A stretch of 64,000 bases of DNA from Galeruca laticollis. Its lineage: Eukaryota > Arthropoda > Insecta > Coleoptera > Chrysomelidae. The notes under the pieces were generated by a model, which was given only the letters and a program-made list of their open reading frames with translations, was not told where the DNA came from and searched no databases. Position 1 is the stretch's first letter; every line of letters starts with the position of its first letter. Location of the stretch: assembly GCA_963921935.1 (NCBI GenBank), contig OY998175.1, positions 306,055,484-306,119,483 of the forward strand, written 5' to 3'. Made by a program: the position numbers and the translations under genes. Shown one piece after another: positions 1-11,248 of the stretch.

Positions 1-1909
1 ATTGTTGCATGGTTTAGAGAATTTTCGATTATAAATTTTTTTACAAACGAATTTTGCTAACACTGATGTGAAATTTCAAATTATTAGATAGACATTAAAT
101 CCCGAACAAGAAGATTTATTCAAATATATGATCAATATTTTTTATGAATTTTTTCACTATTTAAGGCGTAAACAATGTCCCGTATATAAACTCGCATCTG
201 GTAATTTTAAAAATTCAGCAATTATTTTTGTCTGATTACCAATTTTGTTAATTCCGACTACTTTCTGGGAACATTTTCCTATTTGGTAATTAACAAAAAA
301 TTGTTCAATATCTGGTGGTTTAAGCAGAATATATTTTTTGGAGACCTCGTAAAATATACAAGACATTACAAAGGATCTGGGTTTGTTTATTAATTAAATT
401 AATTTGAAATTCATTTTCTAAATCTTTTCATGATTTATCTTTAAAATTTTCAATTTTTGACGAAGACGTCCTCCATAAATTCCAAAAATGAACACTAACT
501 AAAATTTAATGAAAATTACTATTTATAATACAAATATCAGCATTAAAAATAAACGCATGAAGCGAGGATTGAACCAACTATATTCTCTTCTGAATACAGT
601 TAGAGACGTACGTTAACAGACTGATCCATCACAAACTTATATGAAATCAACGCAATTTACGGTAACTTGAAATGTCAATGTTACTTTTAATATTTATCAT
701 TGTTTTTTACATAGAATATGTTGTCCAAAGGGTTGAGAGCTTGTTTTTATTCGATATTTCATTCATATAAGCAGTGATAACATGTTCTGATAATATTTTT
801 GACTCCGTTTACCAGAGTTCAATATATGAACAAAATTCATATTCACTTTTTGATTTTTGGGGTAATGATGACATCTCCTTTGCGGCTAAACGAATATCTG
901 ATGGAGTAATATTTATTGACTTTTGATTGATCACTGGAATCACTCATTTTACTAAAATATTTGCCTTGATAACTAAAGAAATATTTTGACAATTTATCTT
1001 GACATTACATTGAAATTGAAAAAAAGAAGAGTTGACGGATACTAAATGCAAATGCTGATTGGTGAATTTCATATACATTCTAGGATGTAAATGAAATCAT
1101 ATGCGTTCAGTTAACCGAAATGGCCTACATTTCCATTCTGTAAATTGTGCAGAAAATGCATAATTTACATGTGGGTGTAGATAAAAATGTTAAAAGTCTC
1201 GTTGAATATTAATTTATAATTTGTAATTTTGTAAACATAACCCAAACTTCTCAATCATGCATTATAAAATGTAGAGCGCGTGCGGGTCAATTTCTACCGA
1301 TGTGTCGACTGGGTTAAATGGTTGGACGATTGGTAAAATTTACCGCTAGCATCTGAACGACCCGATTATTTACCAGATCTAAGCATGTGATGGCATAAAA
1401 CGCGCCCGACGTAGCATCTGAATGCACCCTTACATTTGACATAAGCAAATGACATTTGTATTGTAACGTCAACTGACGCTGTTGTGAGGACGATATAATT
1501 CGATGATTTTAGTAACGGTGCTCGAGAACATCATTTTAGGAACTATTCGCAGATAGAGCATTCACAGGCTTGCGTATGCATGACGTTGGGAACGACGTCA
1601 ATAATAAAGCCCCGATTCGAGATTCAGGGCATCAGTGCGGATGAAACTCAATCATCGACCACCACACCTGCAATAACTGAATCACCGGATGCGACATTGC
1701 TTCTCTTTCCGAAATATCGAAACCACACATGACCAACGTTCAACTTTAAAAATATTTTTACAAATGTTACAGCTTTTATTTTTTAGAACTGAATATATTT
1801 TTAATAAATACATGTTAAATTATCATTGATGCTGCAACTGGAAGATCATATATGAATTATATGGCAAATGTATGCATACTTTGCCCGTAAATAATATACT
1901 TTTCAATTA
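1..1909. other. AT-rich noncoding DNA
   Basis: I see no convincing coding region; the short open frames lack recognisable domains. A tRNA-like relic lies near 562-640 on the minus strand. A GC-richer patch at about 1273-1440 repeats the phrase TAGCATCTGAA twice and may be an old MITE, but I could not define its ends. Confidence 0.5.
562..640 (-). other. tRNA-like relic or SINE head
   Basis: The minus strand carries a B-box-like GGTTCAATCC and, upstream, an A-box-like TGGATCAGTCTG at roughly tRNA spacing. The T stem pairs poorly and the acceptor stem is not clear, so this is not a functional tRNA. A tRNA pseudogene or a tRNA-derived SINE head are both possible. A second GGTTCAATTCC lies on the minus strand near 6770. 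Confidence 0.25.
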
Positions 1910-4720
1910 GGGGAGGGTGGGCCACCATGAGACACGTTCACCATGAGACAATCGTTATTATTTAAAAAAAACGCGGCACATTTTGTCGCTATTCACAGAA
2001 ACATCAAGTGGCAGGCATGTTAGTCTTATTTCTGTTGCCGAAGAAGCCGCACGTGCGTTCCCGAATTTTTTACCGGCCTCGATTTATTTTCGCCATAGTG
2101 AAATTTTTTGTTGCTGTGAGTTCAGTACCTCATCAGTGGTTCCCAATATAGCTCTTTATTGGTCTGAGGTGTTCATTAGAACAGGTGAATATTAATTTCA
2201 TTGTTTATGTGTATTACTAGTAGATTTTTTCACGTTTTACGAAAATATTGCTGTTTGTAACTAAGACCTACAATGGGCCACAATGAGACATGAATTTCGG
2301 GCCACCTTGAGACGTGTCTCATGGTGGCCCATATGCAACGAGTTTTGTCGAAAAAAAATATTTTGTTCAAGGTATGTCACGAGGACGAAAGAGAAAATCT
2401 GAAAAAGGCCTTTTCAGTGCCGAATCAATGAAAAGGGCTGTCCAAGATGTTATTAAACACAAATTAAGCTTAAGGAAGGCAGCGGAGAAAAACAACGTGA
2501 AACATCAAACATTGGCGAGATACGTTAGGAAAACAAGAAATAGTGAAGGTAATGAAGAAAATGTATCCTACCGCCCTCATTACGATACCCGGAGAGTGTT
2601 TTCCGGAGAACAGGAAACTATTCTGAAGGGTTTCATTATTAAATGTAGCCAAATGTGCTACGGCAGATCTACAAAAGATGTGCGAAAGCTAGCTTATGAA
2701 CTTGCCATCCATAATAAAATTCAGATCCCATATAGGTGGATAGAGAAGAAATCAGCAGGAGTGGATTGGTTACAGGGGTTTATAAAACGGCATCCAGAAT
2801 TGAGCATTAGGCAACCTGAAGGCTGCAGCCTTTCTAGAGTTACCTCATTCAACCGCAATAACGTCGAGCAGTTTTTTCGCAATTTAGAAGATGTCATGAA
2901 GCGCTACAATGGGTTTGCAAGTGGAACGCGTATTTATAATTTGGACGAGACGGCGACAACCACTGTCCAAAAATCCTCAAGAATTTTAGCAAAAAAGGGA
3001 GTCAAGCAAATAGACAAGGTGACCAGTGGAGAACGTGGAATTTTGATTACCACATGCTGCATTATTAGCGCAGCAGGTGAGTAGTTTCATTTGAATAAAT
3101 CGATTCTTTTTCCTAACCGTAGCTATGTCTCTTCTAGGAGTTTCGTTGCCCCCAGCAATGATTTTTCCGAGGGTCAACTTTAAGCCTCACATGTTACACG
3201 GAGCTCCATCAGGAACTTTAGGCCTTGCTGTTATTGAACACTTCATTTCAACGTCAAATCCAACTTTATTATTGCTTGATAATCATGAAAGTCATCTTTC
3301 AGTTGAAACCCTAAACCTGGCCAAAGACAATGGGGTTGTTATTTTAACACTGCCTCCCCATTGTTCTAACAAATTACAGCCATTGGACGTATCAGTGTTT
3401 GGTCCATTTAAAACATATTATAACAGTGCGTTAGACTCCTGGATAATGACAAATCCTGGAATTCCAGTTACACTATTCCAGATTGCCGAATGCGTTGGAC
3501 ATGCCTTTGACAAATCCATGACCCCTAATAACATTAAAGCAGGTTTCAAAAAATGTGGCATTGTGCCATTTGATCGCCACGTTTTTGGAGATGACGATTT
3601 TTTAATGAGTAGCGTTACCGACAGAGAGGAGCCTTTAAGAGAAAGCCAACAGGAAGTAACTGTTGGAACACATGCAGGCAATCCAGACACTGGCGTTTTA
3701 GAAGCACATGCGAGCAATGCAGACACTGGACTTTCAAATGGAACAGCTGAAAAAAATATTTCAGCAACTACGAATTTTAAAACACCAGAAGAACTATTTG
3801 GGTATCCAAAAGCAAAGCCGAGAAAAACATCTAAACCAAGAAAGAGGGGTAAGAGTATGATCGCAACTGATACACCTGAGAAGTTAGAAATAGAAAAGAA
3901 GTTTATGGAGAAGAAGCGATCAGAGTCACTTAAAAAGGCCAAAGGAACGAAGAGAACAGTAACAGATTCGCCTGGAGTTAAACCAAATCAAAAAACTTTG
4001 TCGTCATCTGAAAGTGACAATAATTCATTTACTTCAGATTCTTCAGACGCAGAATCTTTCAATGATTTAGAAATGAAACAAAGTCAAGAAAATTTGAAAC
4101 CTGTTGTCAACTCCTACGTTTTGATTGAGTTTCATGACAAAAAGTCTGTTTTCTTTGTGGGTAAAATTATTGAAAAAATTGAGGATGATTTTAAAGTTAG
4201 TTTTTTGAGGCATAGTATCAAACAAAAAAACTCCTTTATTTTTCCCGCTGTTGAGGATGTTGCGTATGTAAAGAAAACTGACATGAAATGTTTGCTTACA
4301 GCAAATAGTAAAGTGGGCAGCACAAAACGGCAGCAGTCTTTTATAAACTTTGGTGTATCTTTTGATGGCATCGATATCCGTTAGTACCTTTTGATGTTAG
4401 AACCTCAGATATATTTTATTTGATTGTTTTTTCCACATAATTGTGTAATATTTTTAGATAAACGTTTGTTTATTGCTTTTTTGTTTTGTTTTTATCTTGT
4501 CTCAATGTGGCCCACTTCGTGGGCTACCTTGAGACAAAATCAAATTTTTTAAATTCGGCTATAACAGAAACAATTATAATATTGTGTTAATAATTTACTC
4601 AAAAAATGTGTGCATTAAGATGAAAGATTATGAAGCATACGTAACTGTAGCAAAAAAATTAAAGTTGCCAATTCTATTCCCAAAAAAGTAAAAATTGTCT
4701 CAATGTGGCCCACCCTCCCC
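1910..4720 (+). mobile_element. pogo-like DNA transposon with TIRs and TA duplication
   Basis: Both ends carry matching terminal inverted repeats of about 24 bp beginning GGGGAGGGTGGGCCAC. TA dinucleotides flank them at 1908-1909 and 4721-4722, the target-site duplication expected of Tc1/mariner/pogo elements. The 2811-bp body holds one spliced transposase gene on the plus strand. This is the best-preserved element in the window. Confidence 0.92.
1910..4720. repeat. terminal and subterminal GGGCCACNNTGAGAC repeats
   Basis: The motif GGGCCAC(C/A)(A/T)TGAGAC or its complement occurs near 1918-1933, 2275-2289, 2299-2313, 2316-2330 (inverted), 4499-4513 (inverted), 4521-4535 and 4697-4711 (inverted), with a shorter copy near 1939-1949. 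Clustering at both ends outside the coding exons suggests transposase-binding sites. That function is inferred from other transposons with subterminal repeats. Confidence 0.7.
2374..4384 (+). CDS. pogo-like (DDE_1/CENP-B type) transposase, two exons
   Basis: Cuts and rejoins transposon ends in the nucleus. The ATG at 2374 begins MSRGRKRK; the frame is open further upstream but only from a GTG inside a subterminal repeat. Exon 1 ends at 3076 before GTGAG; exon 2 starts at 3138 after TTCTAG. The 61-bp intron keeps frame (ISAAG-VSLPPA) and yields about 649 residues. The N-terminus has a psq-type helix-turn-helix (residues ~10-50), then a Tc5/CENP-B-type HTH region. Catalytic acidic residues lie in YNLDET, LLLLDNHESH and LQPLDVSVFGP. 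The tail is lysine- and serine-rich with a compact terminal module (about 4090-4300). Between HGAPSGTLGL and AVIEHF about a dozen residues usual in this family seem to be missing, so activity is doubtful despite the open frame. Confidence 0.88.
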
Positions 4721-4722
4721 TA

Positions 4723-5956
4723 ATTAAAAAATATAGAATTGCGGGGAGAGGAAAAAGACGAAATTTTTGGTATAAGAGTGTTTGTCGTCTAGCGCAAAAA
4801 TATATAAGAGGGCGGAGTCAAGACGTGACATGGCGCGAGTGACGAGCAGTCACTCTTGATTCAAACTCTACTATAATCGTGGGTTAATTCCAAATATTCC
4901 CCAAAAACTTTGTATCAACATCTTCAAAAATCCCTGCTTCATTGTTTACGAAAAATTGTGATTTTCACGGTCACCTCTTCAGATTGATTTTCCTGGTGTT
5001 ATCCCTGATTTTATTACAATGATTAACTTCCATTGATCAAATGCATACTACTACCAATAAACACGTTTGCAGAAGATCAACGAATGCTGATCATGTAAAT
5101 AAATGGAGATGTTGTTAAAGAAGAAACCTAAGAGTTGTCCAAAATAAAAACATAATATCTCTACTACTGTCAATGAAGTAATTTGCGAAATATCAGCGAA
5201 GTTTAGTCACATGAACAACATCAAATAGTAAAGTGTGGACTGCTAGAGAGTTCATATTATCCATCATACAGCCTTCACTTTACTTTTCAATATACATCAA
5301 TATGTCCTAAACTGATTTACACTGTTTGATGACTTGCAGACTTCTTCTGATTTTCCATCGAAGAGTTCTAGAACTTTTTTTGGTATTTTGAAGCTTTTCC
5401 GTAGAAAATATTTGCATATCAAATGATTTAGTGTAGATCAGGTTAAGATGAGTACTCCAAAAAGTAGAATGTTGACTGATGTAGAATCATAACCATCTAC
5501 ATTGCAATCTCCACCCTGCTGTTTAATGCACTTAAGAAATTTTGATAGTACGATAAACTACACAATTTGTTGTACCATTAATACTTTATACAGTTAAACT
5601 AATTGTTTTGCATATTTGACAGTAATTGTTGTAAATCATTTTTGGTTGTTGCAATAAAATAAGTGCAGGAATTTTAAGAATGCGTTAAAGACGGAGCCTA
5701 GAAATGAATTATCTGCACAAAAGAAATATTTCATCAGACAGCTCGAAGTTATTCAATATTTGCGTAAGCATATTCACCAAGCTATTATTATACGGGTATT
5801 CCGGGACTTGATACTTAAAATTCGGGAGTGAGAAGATGACGTGAAAATAATGCTGTGACATGATGGAAATTTCCTCATACGATGTGATGAAGATTTTATC
5901 TCAAGTGAAGTAACTGACCAACCACCGATGGACAATGGAGACGACGTTAGCACCAC
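4723..5956. other. noncoding DNA with dispersed repeats
   Basis: No gene is seen. Near 4797 a TATA-like ATATATAAGAGGGCGG is followed by CAGTCACTC about 45 bp on, which could be a core promoter, but the spacing is long and no transcript follows. From about 5030 the sequence belongs to dispersed repeat families listed separately. Confidence 0.4.
5030..5640. repeat. dispersed repeat, relatives at 24.95 kb and 41.48 kb
   Basis: The stretch from CCATTGATCAAATGCA at about 5032 through AAGAAACCTAAG near 5130 matches 24951-25062. The stretch from CATCAAATAGTAAAGTGTGG at about 5220 matches 41478 onward, including CACTTTACNTTTNNANATAT further on. The two blocks may be parts of one noncoding element. 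I see no coding potential and no clear terminal repeats. Confidence 0.5.
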
Positions 5957-6271
5957 ACATATAACGAGAAAAACCTACAAACCCTCTCAGTGCTCGTTAC
6001 AGGTATGCGGGTTGTCTCACGTGGTACAACCCGTGCTCGCCAGTCGACTAGCTTAGAGTCGAAGAAGGGGTGGATTCTTCAAAAAAAATTATTAAGTATA
6101 CAAAAAGGGCGCCAGAGAAGTTTTGGCAAGCACCCAAGACTTCCTAAGTTAGCCCACAACTCCTCAGTGGGTTAACAACACTCACTACACACTCCAAAGG
6201 TTAAACTGATAGGTAAATTATCATAAATAAATAAAAGTCAGCAAATACACCCTGATTGAAATTTTAATTAA
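5957..6271. repeat. LTR-like direct repeat, left copy
   Basis: Nearly identical to 11249-11561 with only a few differences, both from ACATATAACGAGAAAAACC to CCTGATTGAAATTTTAAT. If the pair are LTRs of a minus-strand element, this is its 3' LTR. The termini do not show TG...CA at these exact limits and I found no target-site duplication. Confidence 0.65.
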
Positions 6272-6482
6272 TCTTGGTGGACCAAAGGTCTCTTTTCAAA
6301 ATATATGATACAATATCACTACCAAAAAGAAAAATATTACAAATAACGTCTGAGCTCAGCTGAAGGCTGTAATCTCAGGGTGCAGTAGAGCTGAGGGCCC
6401 CAAACTACACCGATGTCTCAATTCAAAAATTCTAGAGAATCGACCAAATTGTTCATGTACAATATTCCAAAATTACAACGAT

Positions 6483-6483
6483 A

Positions 6484-6512
<29 letters not shown>
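6483..6512. repeat. (TA)n microsatellite at the PLE1 left edge
   Basis: About 30 bp of alternating AT directly abut the left end of PLE1. A second tract at about 9149-9194 lies just past its right end, so the element may have inserted into or beside a TA repeat. Confidence 0.85.
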
Positions 6513-6514
<2 letters not shown>

Positions 6515-6580
6515 TAGTGAATATTGGGGATTGCAGCAAAAAATTGGAAAAGATATACTCTTAGCGGAAAATGTCCAAGC

Positions 6581-6608
6581 TTTCGAGGATGTTTGTCCTC
6601 ATCATCAG
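6581..6608 (-). ncRNA. hammerhead-like ribozyme core, PLE1 3' end
   Basis: On the minus strand CTGATGA is followed by a stem (GAGGA with TCCTC), then GAAA. This is the conserved core and stem II of a hammerhead ribozyme, known from the terminal repeats of Penelope-like elements. I could not resolve stems I and III or the cleavage site with confidence. Confidence 0.6.
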
Positions 6609-7228
6609 GGAAACTAGAATGAAAAAACAACAGTTAAATACTGTGGTCAAAGAGAATAATTAAAAAATGAAATTAACAACCACGTGTGTACTTACCTCCG
6701 AAGTGAGGTTAGATTCCATAAAGATGTAAAATCGTAAACTACAAGTCGTAAATTGTGGAATATTCAAGTAGGAATTGAACCAACGGCCTAATCAATCGTG
6801 TCATAGCAACAATTGTAATTGTCGCAGCATTTTATAAAATAAAACCATTGATTTCATCTTCATGTGTCACCATACTAAACGCCGGCGAGGAAATGATATA
6901 TTTTGCCTCCAAAAGGGATGTGACAAGAGACAAACAGTGTTACCAACGTCAATAATGAGCTGTGGGACAATGCCACTATTTTCGTAATGGCAGCTGTAGG
7001 GCTAACAATTGGTGTAATGAGAAGATGTAATATTGTTGAAAAGAGGAAGAGAGAAAGAAAATGTGAGACAGAGCTAGGAGAACGCTCTCATTTTTATTAT
7101 GTTTAGAGTGCATAGAGAACATCACTTCGTTTTGACTAACACAAAGGAAGAAAAGAGAAGACAACAGAAAAGAAATATTAATATGTAATAATAAATATAG
7201 TAATTAAGTAATTTAATAGTTCTCCAAT

Positions 7229-7331
7229 CTGAATGTATCTACCAACACCAATACACTCAAAATTAGGTTTAATTAACTATTTGTTTACTTGAATGTATCT
7301 ACCAACACCAATATATTCAAAGTAAGTTTAT
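7229..7331. repeat. two ~43-bp direct repeats in the PLE1 3' region
   Basis: TGAATGTATCTACCAACACC begins copies at about 7230 and 7290, separated by about 17 bp. They lie between the end of the PLE1 reading frame and its terminal repeat. Confidence 0.8.
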
Positions 7332-7339
7332 TATTATTA

Positions 7340-8899
7340 TTATTGAATTAAAGTAATAAGGGTGGTGTTGTCAGGAGCAATATAGTTATTTTCCACCACT
7401 TGATGTGCAAAATTAGTATCTAAGGACAACAAAAATGAGTAGATCTCACTTAAGTGATCAATATCAGTTTTCCTGTTAATTACATTATTGTTTTGTGAAA
7501 TGAAAGCCATTTCCAAGAATGATCTTTTCGTTTTGTTAGACTCAGTCGCTTACACCTTCACAGCCTCATAATTCATCTGATGATCAAGAGAATTTACATG
7601 AAAAGCTAACGCGCACCTCTCTGGGTGTAATCTAGCATCACTCTTATGTGAAACTATACGGTTAGATAGAGATCTTAAAGTCTGTCCGATATATTGTTTA
7701 TCACAATCTCTGCAAGGAATACTGTACACCACGTTAGTAAGTGAAGTCAAGGGGTCTTTATCTTTAACTCTAGAGTAAATCGATCTGATTGAAAGAACAG
7801 TTTTATTAGCAATTTTAAAATCACCACATGAACGGAGCAATCTGGCAAGTCTCGGAGTTATGTCCTTCATATATGGCAAAGTAGCGAAAACCGGTCGAGA
7901 AGGGGACACATCAGTTCCAACATCCGTCTGGGCTAAATTAGGATGGCTATCTTCATGCAACAAATCCACAGCATTAGATGTGCTGAATAATATCTTATTC
8001 AATAAAGGTCTTGGATAAGAGTTATCCAAGAAAAGGTTAAGTAAAATATTAAGATTTTTATTATGAAAAACATTATTTGAAATTCTGAGTACTCTCTGCT
8101 TCATTTGTTTAACCAAATTCACTTTCATGGAATGTTTGTGGTAGGAGTGATAATTAAGATATCTACCAGAGCTGCATGGCTTCCTGTACCAATCTATAAT
8201 AATTATATTGTTGTTACGAATAAATTTTGTATCTAAGAAAGGTACGGAATTCTCGAAGTCTTCCATTTCGATTGTGAATTGGATATTAGGATCAAAGCTA
8301 TTAAATGTATCCAGAAGTTCATCAAGGCCTTCTCGAGGAAGTGCCAAAATAATGTCATCAACATACTTTTTTATAAAAAAAGGAGTAAAAGAAAGAACAG
8401 GTATGACTGTATCCAGAACATCGTCCATGACATATGCTGCTAAGATGGGAGAAATTGACGCTCCCATTGGAGTACCAAAAGTTTGTTTGTAAATTTTGTT
8501 ATTAAAGGAGAAATAAGTACTATCAAACAGAAAAACTATTAATTCAAGAAAAGCTTCCTTCGGGATGGAGCAATGGACACCGATACGATCCCAACCCTTA
8601 TCGATAGCTCTCAAACAAGCATCAAGATAAACATTACTGAACAACGAGACCACATCCAAACTGGCCAGAACATAATTTTCTGGAATTTCTAAGTTATTAA
8701 ACTTTTCAGGGACTTCAAAAGAGTCTTTGATAAAATACAAATTTTCATAATCATACGCTTTCGTCAGTATTTCTGTGCAGAACTGTGCAATATTTTCTGT
8801 GGGGGCTCCTATGGAAGCCACTATCGGTCTTACAGAGAGAACTGGTTTATGAATTTTCGGAAGAGAATAAAATTTAGGAGGGACACCATGGTAGCTCAT
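7340..8899 (-). pseudogene. PLE1 reverse transcriptase plus GIY-YIG endonuclease
   Basis: Penelope polymerase, which makes cDNA primed at a chromosomal nick or end. The frame runs from the conserved LPKIHKP region, through SLDVVSLFSNV, GTPMGASISPILA and the catalytic YVDDIILA, to a GIY-YIG endonuclease (CRDCDKQYIGQTL). The N-terminal part is missing: the frame continues a short way upstream of the ATG at 8899 to the junction with the inverted terminal copy near 8950. A TAA at 7550-7552 interrupts it where PLE2 has Leu. Downstream it is open to 7340 and includes FLEMAF, conserved in PLE2. Coding content is therefore nearly complete from the RT fingers on, but the element is dead. Confidence 0.88.
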
Positions 8900-9014
8900 G
8901 AGTTTTTTCTTAACTGTTATGTCAATGTAATGTTTATTACATAATAATTATTTCATTTTTTAATTATTCTCTTTGACCACAGTATTTAACTGTTGTTTTC
9001 TCATTCTAGTTTCC

Positions 9015-9042
9015 CTGATGATGAGGATAAACATCCTCGAAA
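9015..9042 (+). ncRNA. hammerhead-like core, PLE1 inverted copy
   Basis: CTGATGA, the stem GAGGAT/ATCCTC with a short loop, and GAAA, on the plus strand. Only loop and stem bases differ from the copy at 6581-6608. Confidence 0.6.
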
Positions 9043-9144
9043 GCTTGGACATTTTCCGCTAAGAGTATATCTTTTCCAATTTTTTGCTGCAATCCCCAAT
9101 ATTCACTAGTTTTATTCCTAACTAGTCAGCAAAGACTATCTTTC

Positions 9145-9148
<4 letters not shown>

Positions 9149-9194
<46 letters not shown>
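9149..9194. repeat. (TA)n microsatellite right of PLE1
   Basis: An alternating TA tract of about 45 bp begins after CTTTCTTC. Confidence 0.9.
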
Positions 9195-9196
<2 letters not shown>

Positions 9197-10250
9197 AAAT
9201 CACCAATGTATAGTTACAAGGGTTCACACTTCCGCAATTTATACCAGTATCAATATAAATATAATAATTGCATAAGCCAGAAATTTAAATTACAATGAGT
9301 TTAGCGTTGCTGGAGAAAATACAACTCAAAATTATATACGGCGCAAATTATATACATAAACCATTAGAAATAGGTAAAAACTACTAAATATCGCAATACT
9401 AGGTACGTACCAAGTGTTCCAGCGTCTCTTAATCTATGAGCAAGCTTTCAAAAAAAATTTAAATACAAAATTCAAGTATAAACGAGATTATAGTAATTGC
9501 CGCAAGAAAAAAATAAATAAAACTTAATATAAAAAAAACGGTAATATATGAAGCATAGATGTGAAGTTACTACTGAGTTTGAAGAAATAAGAACAGGAAA
9601 ACTGTTAACTTATCCTTTTCCGGCACCAGAACAGGAACTGAAATTTCTCCAGATTAATCCAGACCTCCTGGAACTGGTCTCACCGACCCATTAAATTCCA
9701 ATCAACGATTTAATGTCCATATACAAAAACCCCCCTAAAATGGAGAAACGAATTAGCCTCTACATAGGGTTTGCATTTTACCCCGGTCAAATTTTCGACG
9801 TACCCCCGTAATATCCCATCATACTGACTATAATAACAATACCCGAAATTCGCAAATAATTACACCTCATGACTTTTAACTGTATAAAAGCCACCTACTC
9901 TGAGAATAAAAACTATATGACTGGTTTTTTTCCGCTTAGCAAAAAAACTACGATACCAATAAAGACCCATAATATAAAAACTACGTCGTTGGACACATCC
10001 CTGAATGTTTATACAACCCCTGTGATATATTCTTATTTCAACAAAATATGAAGCCATGAAGAATATGAATTAATAAGAATTTATAAAATATAACGAAACT
10101 ATCCCGCGAACCCAGATTACAAACTCCAATAAATTACGAATCAAAGCAGAATTTCTACGTTAAATTGCCTACAAATCTGTTAATTCCGAGAAAGTATCTT
10201 TCAACCATTTACCTTTTCAATGAATCCAATGCCGTCTACGGAAATTTTCC
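9195..10250. other. AT-rich noncoding DNA, possible retroelement leader
   Basis: No domain-bearing frame is seen. A TATA-like TGTATAAAAGCC lies near 9880, about 880 bp upstream of the gag fragment. It could belong to the LTR or leader of the element that supplied the gag gene, but this is speculative. Confidence 0.35.
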
Positions 10251-10251
10251 A

Positions 10252-10320
10252 CGTGGTTTCCTAAATCTACCAATTCTACTGGTATCCTTTGGTCATCGGC
10301 ACCCCCTGGATCAGTACATA
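10252..10320. repeat. ~70-bp repeat, inner copy (partner at 11562)
   Basis: GTGGTTTCCTAAATCTACC to CCCCTGGATCAGTA occurs here and again at 11562-11631. The outer copy directly follows the right LTR-like repeat; this one sits upstream of the gag fragment. Read on the minus strand it is open (DPGGADDQRIPVELVDLGN), but I recognise no domain. Confidence 0.75.
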
Positions 10321-10758
10321 TTGGGTCACACTGTGTATAAATTTTAGTATCAGAACAGTAACTGAATTCGTGAATACTTTGCTTTATGGTAAGTTTATTT
10401 GACTTTCGACGATTGTAGGCTGCATTGTGGGTTCGAACCTTAGCGGATCGGTGCTTTGGAAGTGGTGCCTTGGGCTTGTGGACTCCTGTATTTTGGAATA
10501 GCTTTTGAGGAAGGAACGTTGCGTTGGTTTGAGAAGTACACTTCGTGGAAACTTTGTGGGTTGGAGATATTGTTTCGACAAATAGGGATTTTTGGACATT
10601 CGGTATCTGGATTTGGGTTTTAAATTCCTTATTAGGTTTCAGTTGGAGGTAGGCCATTTGAGGTACAGGTGTATCGGTGAAGAATTATTGTTCCGCTGGG
10701 TTGGAAATTGGTTTGTTGCTTGGATCGCTTGTCAAATTGAACTTAAAAAGAAAAAGTA

Positions 10759-11208
10759 ATGTCTCGTAGGTTTGTGGTTAATCGGTTGGTTCAGGATGAG
10801 CTTGTGTATGAGTTGACAATACGTGGTATTGCAAGTGGCACGGTGTCTGAGATGCGGCGTACTTTAGCTTCAGCTTTGCAGGTAGAGAAGGAAGATGATA
10901 GTATAGATCCGCCAGAGTATCCGTATACAGCTGCTGAAGATTTGAGTGCAGTTGAGAATAAGTTAGATCAGATTGAGCCCGGTGTAGAAGAGTTCAATGA
11001 AACTCGTGTGAGTGATAATTTCCAAAAATTACAGAGTCAGTTGGTGCATGTCATAGGTCGGTTGGAACGTGAGACTAATTTTGAAGCAGGTGATGCTGGT
11101 GTTCGACAGAGGGCAAAAGTAGATGAACTAATGGCTTAAGCTCTCTCCTTATACGAATCATTGGGAAGTAAGGCTTCTAGACATGAGCGTTCTCGTCAAT
11201 CTCAACCC
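10759..11208 (+). pseudogene. N-terminal gag fragment of an insect LTR retrotransposon
   Basis: MSRRFVVNRLVQDELVYEL matches the start of gag-like polyproteins common in insect Ty3/gypsy-type elements; the product would build the retrotransposon capsid. The frame runs 126 residues, meets TAA at 11137-11139, then stays open to about 11208 before running into the primer-binding-site motif and the right LTR-like repeat. No zinc knuckle, protease or polymerase follows. It is charged, with a likely helical segment (AVENKLDQIEPGVEEF). Its orientation is opposite to that implied by the adjacent primer-binding site, so the locus is probably rearranged or composite. Confidence 0.65.
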
Positions 11209-11227
11209 CCCCAATTGCAAATCCTCC

Positions 11228-11245
11228 GCCCCACGTTGGGCGCCA
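11228..11245 (-). other. tRNA-Lys primer-binding site
   Basis: The plus strand reads GCCCCACGTTGGGCGCCA, the 3' end of insect tRNA-Lys(CUU) including CCA. Its complement is thus an 18-nt primer-binding site for minus-strand DNA synthesis. It lies 3 nt inside the right LTR-like repeat, as expected if that repeat is the 5' LTR of a minus-strand element. Confidence 0.7.
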
Positions 11246-11248
11246 AAA

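Larger units (their letters stand above)
6513..9119 (-). mobile_element. Penelope-like element PLE1 with inverted terminal copies
   Basis: A 5'-truncated Penelope-like retroelement reads right to left. Its 3' end (about 6513-6690) is repeated in reverse orientation at about 8953-9119, so the unit is bounded by ~165-bp inverted copies. Each copy carries a hammerhead-like core. Terminal copies of the 3' region, direct or inverted, and 5' truncation are known traits of Penelope-like elements. Confidence 0.85.

Noticed and set aside
4797..4850. TATA box plus initiator as a host promoter
   Set aside because: Spacing to the CAGTCA is about 45 bp, longer than the usual 25-32, and no transcript or coding exon follows.
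10217..10657. 146-codon minus-strand open frame
   Set aside because: No recognisable motif; it overlaps the leader of the gag fragment and is rich in low-information residues. The only notable part is the 70-bp repeat, listed as a repeat.
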